Shown here: positions 11,501 to 22,523 of the stretch, one piece after another
Layout of the letters: each line of letters begins with the position of its first letter
How positions within the stretch are numbered: position 1 is the stretch's first letter
The notes under the pieces: model-generated
The model's database searches: none
What the model saw: the letters and a program-made list of their open reading frames with translations, nothing else
What the model was told of the DNA's origin: nothing
Translations under genes and position numbers: made by a program
Assembly: GCA_000827205.1 (NCBI GenBank)
Contig: KN832562.1
Coordinates: 373,277-437,276 of the forward strand
Length of the DNA stretch: 64,000 nt
Reading direction: 5' to 3'
Source of the DNA: Plicaturopsis crispa FD-325 SS-3
Lineage: Eukaryota > Basidiomycota > Agaricomycetes > Amylocorticiales > Amylocorticiaceae

Positions 11501-14258
11501 CTAGTTGTTACCTAGAACGGATGCCAGTGGCGCCTCCAGTAAGGTAAAATTCAGCTGCGGGAGATGTAAGTACTCATGCATGCAAAGGGTTCTCCATTAG
11601 GGGAACGTTGAAACGCACTTTTTTTGTGGATGCCTGCGCAACGAGATCCATAAGGAGAGGAGCGATCCCGCCACCCTCGCACTCGTCGCGGTGCTGAGAA
11701 GCCGTCTCACCGTCCCGCCGCTTGAACGCTATACCAGGAGTCGCCACATCCTAGTCATGCAGAAACCACGCCTCAAGTCAGCCCGACAATCCTGTATATA
11801 TGGGAGAAATTCGTACGCAGTTGTTCTCCGCCCGGAGTGCACGCATGTCGCATATCGCGTTCGTCTTGCAGTCACCATCGCATGCGGAGACGTCCCCGCC
11901 GCGGCTTATGAATGTATTGTACATTTGGAACGCCGTGTCGTTGGCGGCGAAGACCTCGGTGATATTGTGCCAGAACGCGGGGCCAAGCGGGTCCCGGGCG
12001 GTCAGTTTGTGCACGAGCGGCCCATAGGTATCCCGCGCGCTGTAATAGAGCTCCCAGGTTGCTGTATGTGGGCGAAGTGAGCAATCAAAAACGCATGCGT
12101 CAGCCTGCGTGCACGTACGTTTCTTCTGGAACGTGGGGCTTGACACATTCGCTAAAGAGCACAAGCATTAGCATGGAGATGATGCTTCTGAAATGGGGAC
12201 ACGGCGTCGTACTCATGTACACTCGAATATTCATTATCTCGAACGTGTCTGGGTCAACATCGTATATCTTGAACGCTGGATTACCACCTGTACTCCAACA
12301 CTAAAATCAGCGTCTATCCCACGCAAGAAGGCGAAGGGCGCAGCACGCACTGGTGGGAGTAAGGGCCGGCGCAATATACGCGATCCCATTCGCGTTGGCG
12401 GCAGTCTGTTTGCTATAATCTGAGTACGCGATCTCAAACTGGTCTTTGTGGCTATGGCCGAAGAACTGGCCGGCAATCGTCGCTTGATACCGCTGAATGA
12501 TCTGGTTGTAGTAGTTTGACTGTAGCCGGGAAGGTAATGTCAGAAAGGGCAACGACGAGCGGTCAGGATGGAAGAGTGACCTGGTCGCGTAGTGCATCGT
12601 TCTTCCCTAGAGGCATATGCCCGATTATCCAGGCGCGTTGGCCGGCGTCTTCAGCGGCTTGGAGCTCCTGGACCATGAATGCAAGGATGCCATTGGGATC
12701 TGGTCTTGGGTACGGTCGGCCAGTATAATGATAATTCAAATGTGGATCAACTTACTGAAAGTCGTCACTATCGTAGAGCCAGAAGCTGCCGAAGAACGTG
12801 TCAGGAAGGCTACCCAGTTCTATGAGTAGACGTGCATTACTTCTGCTTGTACCAATACTGCGTATTGACGGATAAAATACTGTCGGATACCATTCGTGAG
12901 CCCATCACCCAGATATGCACAGAGAAAGCTAGCTCACCGCAGGTTTGTGTGCGGATGAACAATGGAGTAGCTACCCGAGATATGATCGACCTGTGACGAG
13001 GGCACTCTGCCGATCCATTGCTGTCAAAATCTCACTCAATGAGACCCGTCATCGCGATTTGTTTAAGCTGGAAGCACGTACAGCCCAACCGGCGCTCTGT
13101 GTGTCAAATACCCACTGGGAGCCAAGCGTAGTCGACGTTGTGTTGCGCGGAAAGCTGTTAACGGGTGCCGTGTCGCTGTGGGCCAAATATGTGAGTAGAT
13201 GCTAACAGCGGTAGGGCAGCGACTAACTGGTTTCCTATTTCCGGTAAGTGTCAGCAGCCGTCATGACTTCGATTTAAGATATCAGGCGCTTACCTATAGC
13301 GGGGTAAACGGGAGCCGAGAGCTTCGATGCCATCTCCCGATTGAAGTCTCGGAGGTCTGCCGTGGCTTCCCTGTGGTTCATGGATATGTTAGAGTCGTAT
13401 ACACTAGAAGGCACAAGCCACAGCAACTGACGTCTGATCAACTAGCCATTCCGCGCCTAGCATTCGTAGCTCATCAGCCACACAAGTCCAACAGAGAGGA
13501 AACCACAATGCCACTTGCCTTCAACAACATCGCCAGTAAATATCGAAAACTTGGCATGCGCTCCAAAGTGCTGCGCAGCTTCGAGCATCGAGTCCGCAAG
13601 CGTAACAGGTGAGTCGCATTTGCTGTTCCCGTTTGGCCCGGCGGGCTCGGTCGTGGTCTCGTTGACTTGGTCCGCAAATTTACGGCAGCATATCAGCTTC
13701 GTGCAGTTCGCCTCGCTTCCCGGCGTATACTGCCTGTCGATGTGCACGTCACTGAAGTGGATCACCTGGAACGGGGCTTTGCCGCCGCAGCTCGGGACAG
13801 GACGAGCGGGCTTGCGGCGCGCGGGCATGGGCAGAGTGTACGGAGTGGGCGCGGGCTCTTGGCACAGGCCAAAGAGGGCCTCGCAGAACTTGGTCGCGGT
13901 TGACCCCGTCGTCGACATCCCGCGCAGCGAGTGCGCGAGAATGGGCCCCTGCTGTCCGATGGCACCCGCACAAACGTCTGGATCCTCCAACTGTGTAGAC
14001 ACGCATGAGCCACGGGTGCAGGATGATATGGGAGTGAGCTATACATACCTTGAAAGTATCGCAGATTGTGACCATGGTGTCCACGAAGGCATCGTTTCCT
14101 AGATGTGCGAGTGTTTGCAGGGGGATGAGAAGCGCATGGCAGGATGCACAATCAGAGGCATTCTCAATCCCAGTAGCGATCTCGCTCAGTAGACTGCCCG
14201 CCACCAGCCCCGGGAGTGCGACTGCCGACGCAAAAAAGACGACGAACCGAAAACGCAT
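11501..14258 (-). CDS. Acid sphingomyelinase-like phosphodiesterase, copy A
   Basis: Complete multi-exon gene from ATG at 14258 to TAG at 11503-11501. The enzyme class cleaves sphingomyelin or related phosphodiesters and is usually secreted or lysosomal/vacuolar. A signal peptide (MRFRFVVFFASAVALPGLVAG) is followed by a saposin-type domain (DCASCHALLIPLQTLAH), then a linker and the metallophosphoesterase domain. Metal and catalytic motifs are present: FSDVHIDRQYT, FTGDVVEG, GNHDTAPVNSFP, an IGH motif in the region of 12600, and FFGHSHKDQF. A Cys-rich C-terminal part (ACDGDCKTNAICDMRALRAE) and the final block LNFTLLEAPLASVLGNN complete it. The GNH motif is spread over three exons, the middle one only 7 nt. 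It is the most diverged of the three tandem copies and is transcribed toward the WD40 gene. Confidence 0.87.
13228..13234 (-). other. 7-nt micro-exon in sphingomyelinase copy A
   Basis: Minus-strand GAAACCA lies between an AG acceptor (13236-13235) and a GT donor (13227). With the G left from the previous exon and the C that opens the next it completes Gly-Asn-His, the metal-binding GNH motif, and the frame runs on as DTAPVNSFP. The same 7 bases with the same splice signals occur in copy B. Confidence 0.75.
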
Positions 14259-14991
14259 GGCTAGGGATTTTTTGGATAATCCGTGTCTCGCCCCGCGTAG
14301 CTCCCATACTTATAGTGCATTGTGTGCGACCTATCGAATAGCGGTCAGGGCGACGGCGAAAATCTTCGAAGGAAAACGTGCAGGCCCCGATAAGGTACAT
14401 CATACAACAGCAGCCCACGATATTCCGTCCTATGTTATCGCGTCGAGAGTCAGTCCTGGTCAGGGCGGACACCGAGGAACGTGTCGGACATTCGTTCACA
14501 ATATCCTGAGTCCCAAAGCTGTCAGGATTTCCGTGTGCGAATGCGACAACTTGAACTTGAGCGGAGGCAGATTGTGCACGAACGTGGGCCACGGAGTCGA
14601 ACTCTTGAGTGGGCCGCCAGCTGACGACACGACAGCGGATAAGCGGAATATCCGAATATAGACATACAAGACTAGCAGGACTCGAGCACAGTGGGGGATT
14701 TGCTCGATTCTGCCATTTTGTTCGTACCTGCCACAGAATCGATGTCCAAAACTGACAGAATCGACTCGCAAACGGGGAGGTCAGAGTCAAAAGCGAGTTT
14801 CGAATCAATTCCGCAGGGCCAAAATGAATAGATATTTTTTGCTTACTTAGGATGCGAAGTCACCCAGGACTAGTGGAGGAAACTGGTTGCGGGGCGAGCT
14901 CAGCGCAATGTCAACTCGACCTCGCCTCGATAAAGCACAACAACATGACGTTGGAAATACAGATACCACAATGGATCACAGCCACATACGC
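14259..14991. promoter_or_regulatory. Upstream region of copy A and 3' flank of copy B
   Basis: It holds the promoter of copy A. A TATA-like CTATAAGTAT (minus strand, 14315-14306) lies about 50 bases before the ATG, at the same spacing as in copies B and C. Fragments around 14460-14600 resemble the upstream regions of B and C, such as GACACCGAGGAACGTG and CACGAACGTGG. No gene is seen. Confidence 0.55.
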
Positions 14992-17901
14992 CTAGTTGTC
15001 GCCTAGAACGGGTGCTAGCTTTGCCTCCAGCAAAGTGAAATTCAGCTGTGCCAAATGTAAGCACTCCGATGCGTGTATGGGCCTCTCATGAGAGGACAAT
15101 CGAAACGCACCTTCTTAGCAGATGCCCGAGCCACCAAGTCGACAAGTATAGGAGCGATCCCGGCACCCTCGCACGCGTCGCGGTGCTGCCCGTTAGAAGC
15201 CGTCTCAACGTCCCGTCGCTTGAACGATATACCAGGAGTCGCCACATCCTGTCCACGCATCAACTCAGCCCGCCAACCCTGTTAGTATACACTGTATAAC
15301 CACTTACACAGTTATTCTCCGCCCTAAGCGCACGCATATCGCATATCGCATTCGTCTTGCAATCCCCCTCGCACGCCGAAACATCCCCGCCCCGACTCAG
15401 GAACGTGTTGTACATATGGAACGCAGTGTCGTTGGCGGCGAAGACTTCGGTGACATTGTGCCAGAACGCGGGGCCAAGCGGGTCCCGGGCGGTTAGGGAG
15501 GGCACGAGGGGGCCGTAGGTGGAGCGCGCGCTGTAGTAGAGCTCCCAGGTCGCTGGGTGGGGGTGAGGTGAGCAATAATAGACGTGTGCGTCGAGCTGGG
15601 TGCACGTACGTGTCGTTTGGAATGTGGGGCTTGACACATTCGCTAAAGACCGTCGGCATTAGCATTGCTATTACGCTTCTGAGATGGGGATGAGGTCTCG
15701 TACTCATGTACACCCGAGCATCCATAATCTCATACGTATCCGGGTCAACATCGTAGATCTTGAACGCCGGATTACCACCTGTACTCCAGAACACGCATAA
15801 GCCCCCATCCCACTCAAAAAACACAAAAACATAAAGCGCCGAACGCACTAGTGGGAGTAAGCGCCGGCGCGATCCACGCCATCCCATCCGCGGTCTCCGC
15901 ACTCTGATCGCCATAATCCGAGTACGCAATCTCGAACTGGTCTTTATGGCTATGCCCGAAGAACTGCCCGGCGATGGTCGCGTTGTACCGCTGGATGACT
16001 TGGTTGTAGTAATTTGACTGTAGCCGTGCGCCTCATGTCAGAACGGGGAAAGATGTGCGAGGAGGAGGGGACGGTGACCTGATCATGCAGCGCGTCGTTC
16101 TTCCCTAAGGGCATATGCCCAATTATCCAGGCGCGTTGCCCGGCGTCTTCGGCGGCTTGGAGCTCCTGGACCATGAATGCGAGTATGCCGTTGGGATCTG
16201 GTCTGTTTACGGTCGGTCAGTGGGATGACAATGGGATGTGGATGGACTTACTGGAAGTCGTCGCTGTCGTAGAGCCAGAAGCTGGCGAGCACGGTGTCAG
16301 GAAGGCTGCTCATTTTTAGGAGGGAAGGCGGATTACTTCTGCTTGTACCAATACTGCGTATTGACGGACAAGATCCTGTCGGATACCATCCATTAGCCCA
16401 TCACCTAGATGTACAAGCAACAGCCAGCTCACCGTAGGTTCGTGCCCGGAGGGACAATAGAATAACTCCCCGAGGTATGATCCACCTGTGACGAGGGCAC
16501 CGAGCCGATCCATTGCTGTTCAAAATCACCTCAATTCGCGCCATCGACATATGTATGGCCTGGAAGCACGTACAGTCCAGTCGGCACTCTGCGTGTCAAA
16601 TACCCACTGGGAGTCGATCGTAGTCGAGGTCGTGTTGCGCGGAAAGCTGTTAACGGGTGCCGTGTCGCTGTGGGCCACTCAAGTCAGTTGATGACGATAG
16701 TGGGCAGTGTAAGGCAGCAACATACTGGTTTCCTAGTCACAGCAAGTGTTAGCAACGGTCAGGGATTTATTCTAACCGAGGTGCGTACCTATGACGGGAT
16801 AAACAGGTGCAGAGAGCTCAGACGCCATCTCGCTATTGAAATCCTGGAGGTCCCCTGTAACTTCCCTGTAGACACATTAAACCAATACACCCTATACAGT
16901 ATGATCCACAGCGACTCACGTCTTATTAACCAGCCACACCGCACCTACCATCCGCACCTCTCAGTCACCCCCGATCCAAACCACTAGTACTGGTATGCAA
17001 AACTCACCTTCAACAACATCCCCCGTAAATATCGTAAACCTCGCGCCCGCCCCAAAACGCTGTGCCGCCTCGAGCATCGAATCCGCTAGCGTCACCGGCG
17101 AATCGCATTTGGCATTCCCGTTTGGCCCCGCGGGCTCCGTCGTGGTCTCGTTCGCTTGGTCCGCGAAGTCGCGGCAGCAGATCGGCTTGGTGCAGTTCGC
17201 CTCGCTGTTCGGCTATGTATCCCCACGTCACCGGTCACCTCTAGCACTCATTCAACATTCATCGATCGATCGGAGCGACTCACGGTATACTCGCGGTCGA
17301 TGTGCACGTCGCTGAAGTGGATCACCTGGAACGGCTCCCTACCGACGGACGTAGGAAGAGGGAGCGCGGGTGTGGAGCGCGCGGGCAAGGGCACAGAGAA
17401 CGCAGCCACCGCAGGCGCTTGACACAACCCGAACACCGCATCGCAGAACTTGGTCGCTGTGTTCCCTGTAGCGGAGATCCCGCGTAGGGCGTGTGCGAGG
17501 ATGGGCCCTTGCTCGCCGATGGCGCCGGCGCAGACGTCTGCGTCTTCTAGCTGGGTACGTAGATACGCGTGAGGAGTAGACGCGCATATTAGACACGCAT
17601 GAGCAAGAGGGGGTTCGCATGAGCCAGGGGGAGATGGTGCGCATGAGCCACGGGTGGTAAAGGATGGGGTTGGGGTAAAACATACCTCAAAAGTCTGGCA
17701 CACCGCGACAACAGTCCCCACGAAGGGATCGTTCCCTAGATGCGCGAGGGCCTGCAGGGGGAGGAGGAGGGCGTGGCACGACGCGCAGTCTATGGCGTTC
17801 TCGAGCGCGGACTCGATGTCGGACAGGAGGCTGCCCGCTACTAGCCCCAAGAGTGAGGACGTGAAGAGGATGATGATTCCGATGAACCACTGAGAGCGCA
17901 T
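14992..17901 (-). CDS. Acid sphingomyelinase-like phosphodiesterase, copy B
   Basis: Complete gene from ATG at 17901 to TAG at 14994-14992, colinear with copy A. It has a signal peptide (IIILFTSSLLGLVAG), a saposin domain (DCASCHALLLPLQALAH), and a metallophosphoesterase with FSDVHIDREYT, FTGDVVEG, GNHDTAPVNSFP across a 7-nt micro-exon, WIIGHMPLGKNDALHDQ and a GHSHKDQFE block. A Cys-rich tail (DMRALRAENNCV) and final LNFTLLEAKLAPVLGDN close it. The metal ligands expected for the family are all present, so it should be an active secreted hydrolase. It has an extra 71-nt intron (17283-17213) right after DREYT that A and C lack. Intron 1 contains short tandem repeats around ACGCGCATGAGCC. Its upstream 500 bases are a copy of the histone H2A 3' flank. 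Confidence 0.9.
16726..16732 (-). other. 7-nt micro-exon in sphingomyelinase copy B
   Basis: Minus-strand GAAACCA follows GTGACTAG and precedes GTATGTTGCTG. It restores Gly-Asn-His between the flanking exons exactly as in copy A, although the surrounding intron sequence has diverged. Confidence 0.75.
17213..17283 (-). other. Copy-B-specific 71-nt intron
   Basis: In copies A and C the coding sequence runs straight from DRQYT into the PGxEA block. In B the same point is interrupted by a GTGAGT...CATAG intron, after which PNSEANC resumes in frame. It looks like an intron gained in B alone. Confidence 0.7.
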
Positions 17902-17950
17902 ACTAGCTAGGACTGTCCTGGATCGTCACCCGTAGCTCGTAGGGAATCCC

Positions 17951-17960
17951 ATATTTATAT
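17951..17960 (-). promoter_or_regulatory. TATA box of sphingomyelinase copy B
   Basis: The minus strand reads ATATAAATAT about 50 bases upstream of the ATG. The identical element with the same flanks (CCATATATAAATATGGG) occurs before copy C at 19451-19442. Confidence 0.55.
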
Positions 17961-17961
17961 A

Positions 17962-18487
17962 TGGTGCGTTGAGTGCGTCTGCGGCAGGTTGGAACTTGGC
18001 GACGGGGAAGGTCCCGGTGTTCTAGGGAGAACGAGCAATGCCTGATGTATACGACAGCGACCCACGGTATTTATCACGTTGGTGGTCGTCTCGGCCATGG
18101 CGGACACCAGGGAAGGTCATGGTGGACACTGGCAGGGAAGGTCATGGCGAACACCAAGGAACGTGTCCCTGGCGCATGACAGGGCAACTTTGTGCACCAG
18201 GTCGAGTCCTAAAAAAGTGTATCCTTCAGTGTGTGGGTCCGAAGAGGAGGGGATGCGACTCGGACAAGCAACCAAAGCGACTCGGTGCGAGCCGTTCACG
18301 AATGTGGACCTCACGGCATCCGGGCATGGTGGATATGTGGTAGGTAATGTATAAGATACACGGCCGATACACTGCAGAGACAGACGAAAGACAGAAAAAA
18401 AGAGTCTGACGCAACAATGGAAAAGCGTCAACAGTGAACACATCTAAGTAAACCTCCTGCGAATCTTTCTTGCTCTTCCCGGTCTTT
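17962..18487. repeat. Duplicated block: histone H2A last-exon tail and 3' flank
   Basis: This stretch matches 19453-19960 in order and orientation. Shared segments include the H2A C-terminal coding tail (AACCTCCTGCGAATCTTTCT on the plus strand at 18451 and 19922), CACGAA(T/C)GTGGA, GTGTGTGGGTCC, GAGTCCTAAAA and GGCCGATACA. The copy next to functional H2A is the parent; here the tail is only a relic with a 4-base insertion at its stop. It now lies upstream of copy B and supplies its promoter region. Confidence 0.85.
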
Positions 18488-19392
18488 TCACCGTCGTGGT
18501 TTCGTTCGCATCCACCGTCGCGTCCGCGTTCGCATTCACCGCCGCGTTCACGCTCGCATTCCCCTCGTTCGTATTTACCGAGTCCGCAAAGTCGCAGCAG
18601 CAGATCGGCTTGGTACAGTCCGCCTCGCAGCCGGGCGTGTACTGCCTGTCGATGTGCGCGTCGCTGAAGTGGATCACCTGGAACGGCTCCCTGCTGCCGG
18701 AGGACGTAGGTGCCTTGCCAGATGACGTCGGTGCCTTGCCGCCGGAGGACGTAGGGGGCTTGCCAGAGAAGGACGCCTTGCCGCCAGAGGACGGTGGCGC
18801 CTTGCCAGAGGACGTACTTGGGATGGGAAGAGCGGGAGGAGAGCGCGCGGGGAGGGGCACAGAGAACGCAGGGAGGGGCACAGAGAACGCAGCCACCGCC
18901 GGCGCCTGACACAGCCCGAACACAGCATCGCAGAACTTCGTCGCTGTGTTCCCTGTGGCGTCGATCCCGCTCGTCCCCGTCGCCGAGATCCCGCGCAGCG
19001 CGTGCGCGAGGATGGGTCCTTGCTCCCGGCGCAGACGTCTGTGTCTTCCAGCTGTGTACGTAGATACGCATGAGCCAGGGGGTAGATACGCATATTAGAC
19101 GCGCATATTAGACGCGCATATTAGACGCGCATGAGCAAGGGGGGATAGACAAGTATGAGCTAGGGAGGATGGTAGAGGATCGGGAGAAACGTACCTTGAA
19201 ACCCTGGCACACCGCGACTATAGTGTCCACGAACGCGTCGTTCCCGAGATGCGCGAGCGCCTGCAGGGGGAGGAGGAGCGCGTGGCACGACGCGCAGTCT
19301 ACGGCGTTCTCGAGCGCGGACAGGAGGCTGCCCGCCGCTAGCCCCAAGAGTGAGGACGCGAAGAGGATTGGGACGACGGACCAGGAGCGCAT
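18488..19392 (-). pseudogene. Sphingomyelinase copy C, truncated and fused to an H2A tail
   Basis: The ATG at 19392, signal peptide (LFASSLLGLAAG), saposin domain (DCASCHALLLPLQALAH) and first phosphoesterase motif (FSDAHIDRQYT) match copies A and B. After NETTT the sequence switches at about 18488 to the histone H2A tail read in another frame and stops at 18444. The GD, GNH and GHSH motifs are all missing, so it cannot be an active hydrolase. Exon 2 also lacks 10 bases present in B just after DVCAG, which shifts the frame, and it has an extra 24 in-frame bases in the GISATG region. The linker has expanded into Ser/Gly/Lys/Ala/Pro repeats (SSGKAPTSSGGKAP-like) and the last part into Asn/Ala/Asp repeats. 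This is a host-gene relic made by duplication. Confidence 0.82.
19065..19140. repeat. Short tandem repeats in intron 1 of copy C
   Basis: ATTAGACGCGCAT is repeated three times head to tail with related units (AGATACGCATGAGCC) around it. Copy B intron 1 (17570-17650) has diverged versions of the same units, so the array predates the B/C split. Confidence 0.6.
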
Positions 19393-19441
19393 AGCTAGCT
19401 AGGAATCTGCTGCCAGTGTCTCGCGCGTAGGAGGGATTCCC

Positions 19442-19451
19442 ATATTTATAT
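19442..19451 (-). promoter_or_regulatory. TATA box of sphingomyelinase copy C
   Basis: ATATAAATAT on the minus strand, about 50 bases before the ATG at 19392, identical to the element upstream of copy B. Confidence 0.5.
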
Positions 19452-19918
19452 ATGGTGCGTTCTGCGGCAGGTTGGCGACGGGGAATTTGAAGATGTTCCA
19501 GGGAGAACGAGCAAGGCCTGATGTACTTATACACGAGCAAGGCCTAATGTATGCAAGAGCGACCCACGGTAGTATGCAGCAGCGACTCACGGTATTCCTG
19601 CCGACGATATCACGTTGGTGGTCGCCTCGGTCATGGTGGACACCAGGGAACGTGACAGGGCGACATTCACTCCCGATGTCGAGTCCTAAAATTGTGTGCA
19701 TACTTCTGTCAGTGTGTGGGTCCATGAGGAGAGGATGCGACAAAGAACCGAATCGTTCACGAACGTGGATCTCACAGCATCTGAACTTGTGCAGGAAGTA
19801 GCATGGTGGATAAGTGGAATATAATGTATAAGATACAAGGCCGATACAGAGACAGACGCAGACGAGACAGACAGAAGAAAAAAAGAGTCGCAACAACGAT
19901 AAGAAAGCAACAGCACAT

Positions 19919-20515
<597 letters not shown>

Positions 20516-20826
20516 CGTTTATGTAAGCGTTGAGTGGGTGGGTGGGTGGCGGTGGTAGCGTTGAGGGCGAGGGCGAGAAGTGGGTGAGGGCGATGGTTTG
20601 TGGGAGAAAAGAAAGAGGCGCAGGCAAAGTGGCGGCGAATTCTTATACGACATAAAGGGTCACGTGGTTGCGCGTTTGGATTCAACGAAACCGCGTTAAT
20701 TCAGCACAGCCACCGCTGGATTCTATATGTACTCTCGATCGAGGGCGTCTCTCGATTTCGTTTATCGCCCTCGCCCTCAACTCTTTCACCGTTACCACCA
20801 CCAAACCGTCTGTCTATATTTCGCAA
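20516..20826. promoter_or_regulatory. Bidirectional H2A-H2B promoter
   Basis: The 311-base gap between divergent histone starts must hold both promoters. A TATAAG element on the minus strand near 20645-20640 could serve H2A, and a TATATGTA near 20725 could serve H2B. A CACGTG palindrome lies between them near 20661. Polypyrimidine/GT stretches precede both ATGs. Confidence 0.6.
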
Positions 20827-21452
20827 ATGGCCCCCAAACCCGCATCCACCACCGGCGGCAAAGCCCCTTCCACCACCGCCGCCTCCAAGTCGCCTGCAAA
20901 GACGACGGACAAGGCCGCGAAGAAGACCAGCGGTGCGAAGAAGACTGCGCCCGTTGACGGCGACAAGAAGAAGCGCAAGAAGACGCGCAAGGAGACTTAC
21001 TCCTCTTACCTCTACAAGGGTGCGTCCGTCGTCTTTCATCTTATCTCTGACTACGCCACTCACTGACGCGAACATGTAGTCCTCAAGCAGGTCCACCCCG
21101 ATACGGGTATCTCGAACAAGGCCATGGCCATCCTCAACTCCTTCGTCAACGATATCTTCGAGCGCATTGCAGGCGAAGCATCCAGTGCGTCCATAGTCTC
21201 CTCTTTCTTCAGAACCTCTCTAACGTGTTTTATTTACTTTAGAGCTCGCCGCATACTCGAAAAAGTCCACCATCTCCTCCCGCGAAATCCAAACATCCGT
21301 GCGCCTCATTCTGCCTGGCGAGCTCGCCAAGCACGCTATCTCGGAGGGCACCAAGTCTGTCACCAAAGTACGTTCTATCCCTTTGGTTCTGTTGTGAGCG
21401 CTCGCTAATATGCGTGGATCGTCTGTAGTTCTCGAGTGCGGGTGCCAAGTAG
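20827..21452 (+). CDS. Histone H2B
   Basis: Exons 20827-21019, 21080-21184, 21243-21367 and 21429-21452 give 148 residues. The N-terminal tail is Lys/Ala/Pro-rich ([20 protein letters not shown]). The histone fold follows: [52 protein letters not shown], and [20 protein letters not shown] with [17 protein letters not shown] near the end, where the ubiquitinated Lys lies. It ends FSSAGAK. Three introns interrupt it, as is common in basidiomycete core histones. Confidence 0.96.
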
Positions 21453-21972
21453 ATTTGTCTCTCCTCGGGTTTTTTCGTTGTTGTATTGTAGCACTGTGAC
21501 TTATTTATAATCTACCATTCGCGTTTTTCTGCTATTGCCTTTCGATGTTGAGTTGAGACGCGTCAGGATGGTGTGTGCATGCTCGAATTATCCTAGTGCG
21601 TTGGTGAGCGTTCCCGTCTACATAGGTGTGCTACCTACATATATACGCGGCTCGCAGTCCCTGACGTCGTCAACATCCGCAGACTACTTAGACGCTGCTA
21701 CCCTGCAAACGTTAGCGACAGACAATGGCCCCGGAGCTATCTGCCTTGCGATCGGCCATTGTCCACCGAGCCCCTTGTTCTGTCCTGGTCCACATCCCAG
21801 TTTATTGTTCATTGTTCCCGCACGAGGGCGTGGATGTGGACGTGGACTTTCACCGCGCCCTTTAAGTATCTACACGGTTGGACGTTTGCTTTATTTTGTA
21901 CAGCTCGACGCCCAGGAGGACCCATCCGTACCATTGACAACACCCACTGAAGAACTCGCAACTCACCTGACT
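21453..21972. other. Intergenic region
   Basis: 3' flank of H2B and upstream region of the next small gene. An upstream reading frame is continuous with that gene but has no recognisable content. I see no repeat or RNA gene. Confidence 0.4.
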
Positions 21973-22523
21973 ATGCAACCTTCCACGTCGCGCACGGCAC
22001 CTGCCGCTAGGACACCCATGCAGCGCGCCGAAGACCTACCCTCCTCCCACGCCGGAGACCTACCCGCCCGTCAACGCGCCGAGCCACAACACCCACGCGC
22101 CGACCCACAACACCTACACGCCCTCGAAGCGCGCATCGCCCGCGTCAAAGCCCTCCTCTCGGACCTCTCCACCGCGCAGACGAGGGAGGAGAAACAGCGT
22201 GTCAAGCGGGCGCTGCGCGAGGAGAACCGGTGCGTCCTCCCCCTTCCCCCTGTTCTGCCTCCTCTTCCTCCCCGCAACGTGATATGCGGTGCACCAACTG
22301 ATATGTGATATGCGGGTCGAGAAGGTTCATAGAAGACCGCCACACGGGCAAACGCCCCCGAGACTCGCATCAACCGCAACCGCAATCGCACTGGCCAGAG
22401 ACTGATCCCGCAGCTGTGGTGCTCATCATCAGCGACGACGAAGACGAGGAGGAGGGGGAGGGGGGGTACGACCCGAGGGACCGGGGGCCGTTGAAGGCGC
22501 ATTGGATTGTGTCAACGTCGTGA
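21973..22523 (+). CDS. Small coiled-coil protein with a SUMO-interacting motif
   Basis: Exons 21973-22229 and 22325-22523 give 151 residues. The N-terminal third is Pro/Arg/His-rich and likely disordered. The middle (HALEARIARVKALLSDLS through EEKQRVKRALREENR) is a short coiled coil. After the intron comes RFIEDRHTGKRPRDS, and then VVLIISDDEDEEEGEG, which is a textbook SUMO-interacting motif: a hydrophobic core followed by an acidic stretch. I recognise no family. By inference it is a nuclear adaptor that binds sumoylated partners. The ATG chosen is the one just before the disordered region; the frame is open further upstream. Intron length (95 nt) is above the local average. Confidence 0.55.

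Noticed and set aside
18444-18490. A second histone H2A gene suggested by the tail KTGKSKKDSQEV
   Set aside because: Only the tail is present, with no histone fold upstream and a 4-base insertion at the stop. It is a relic of the duplication.
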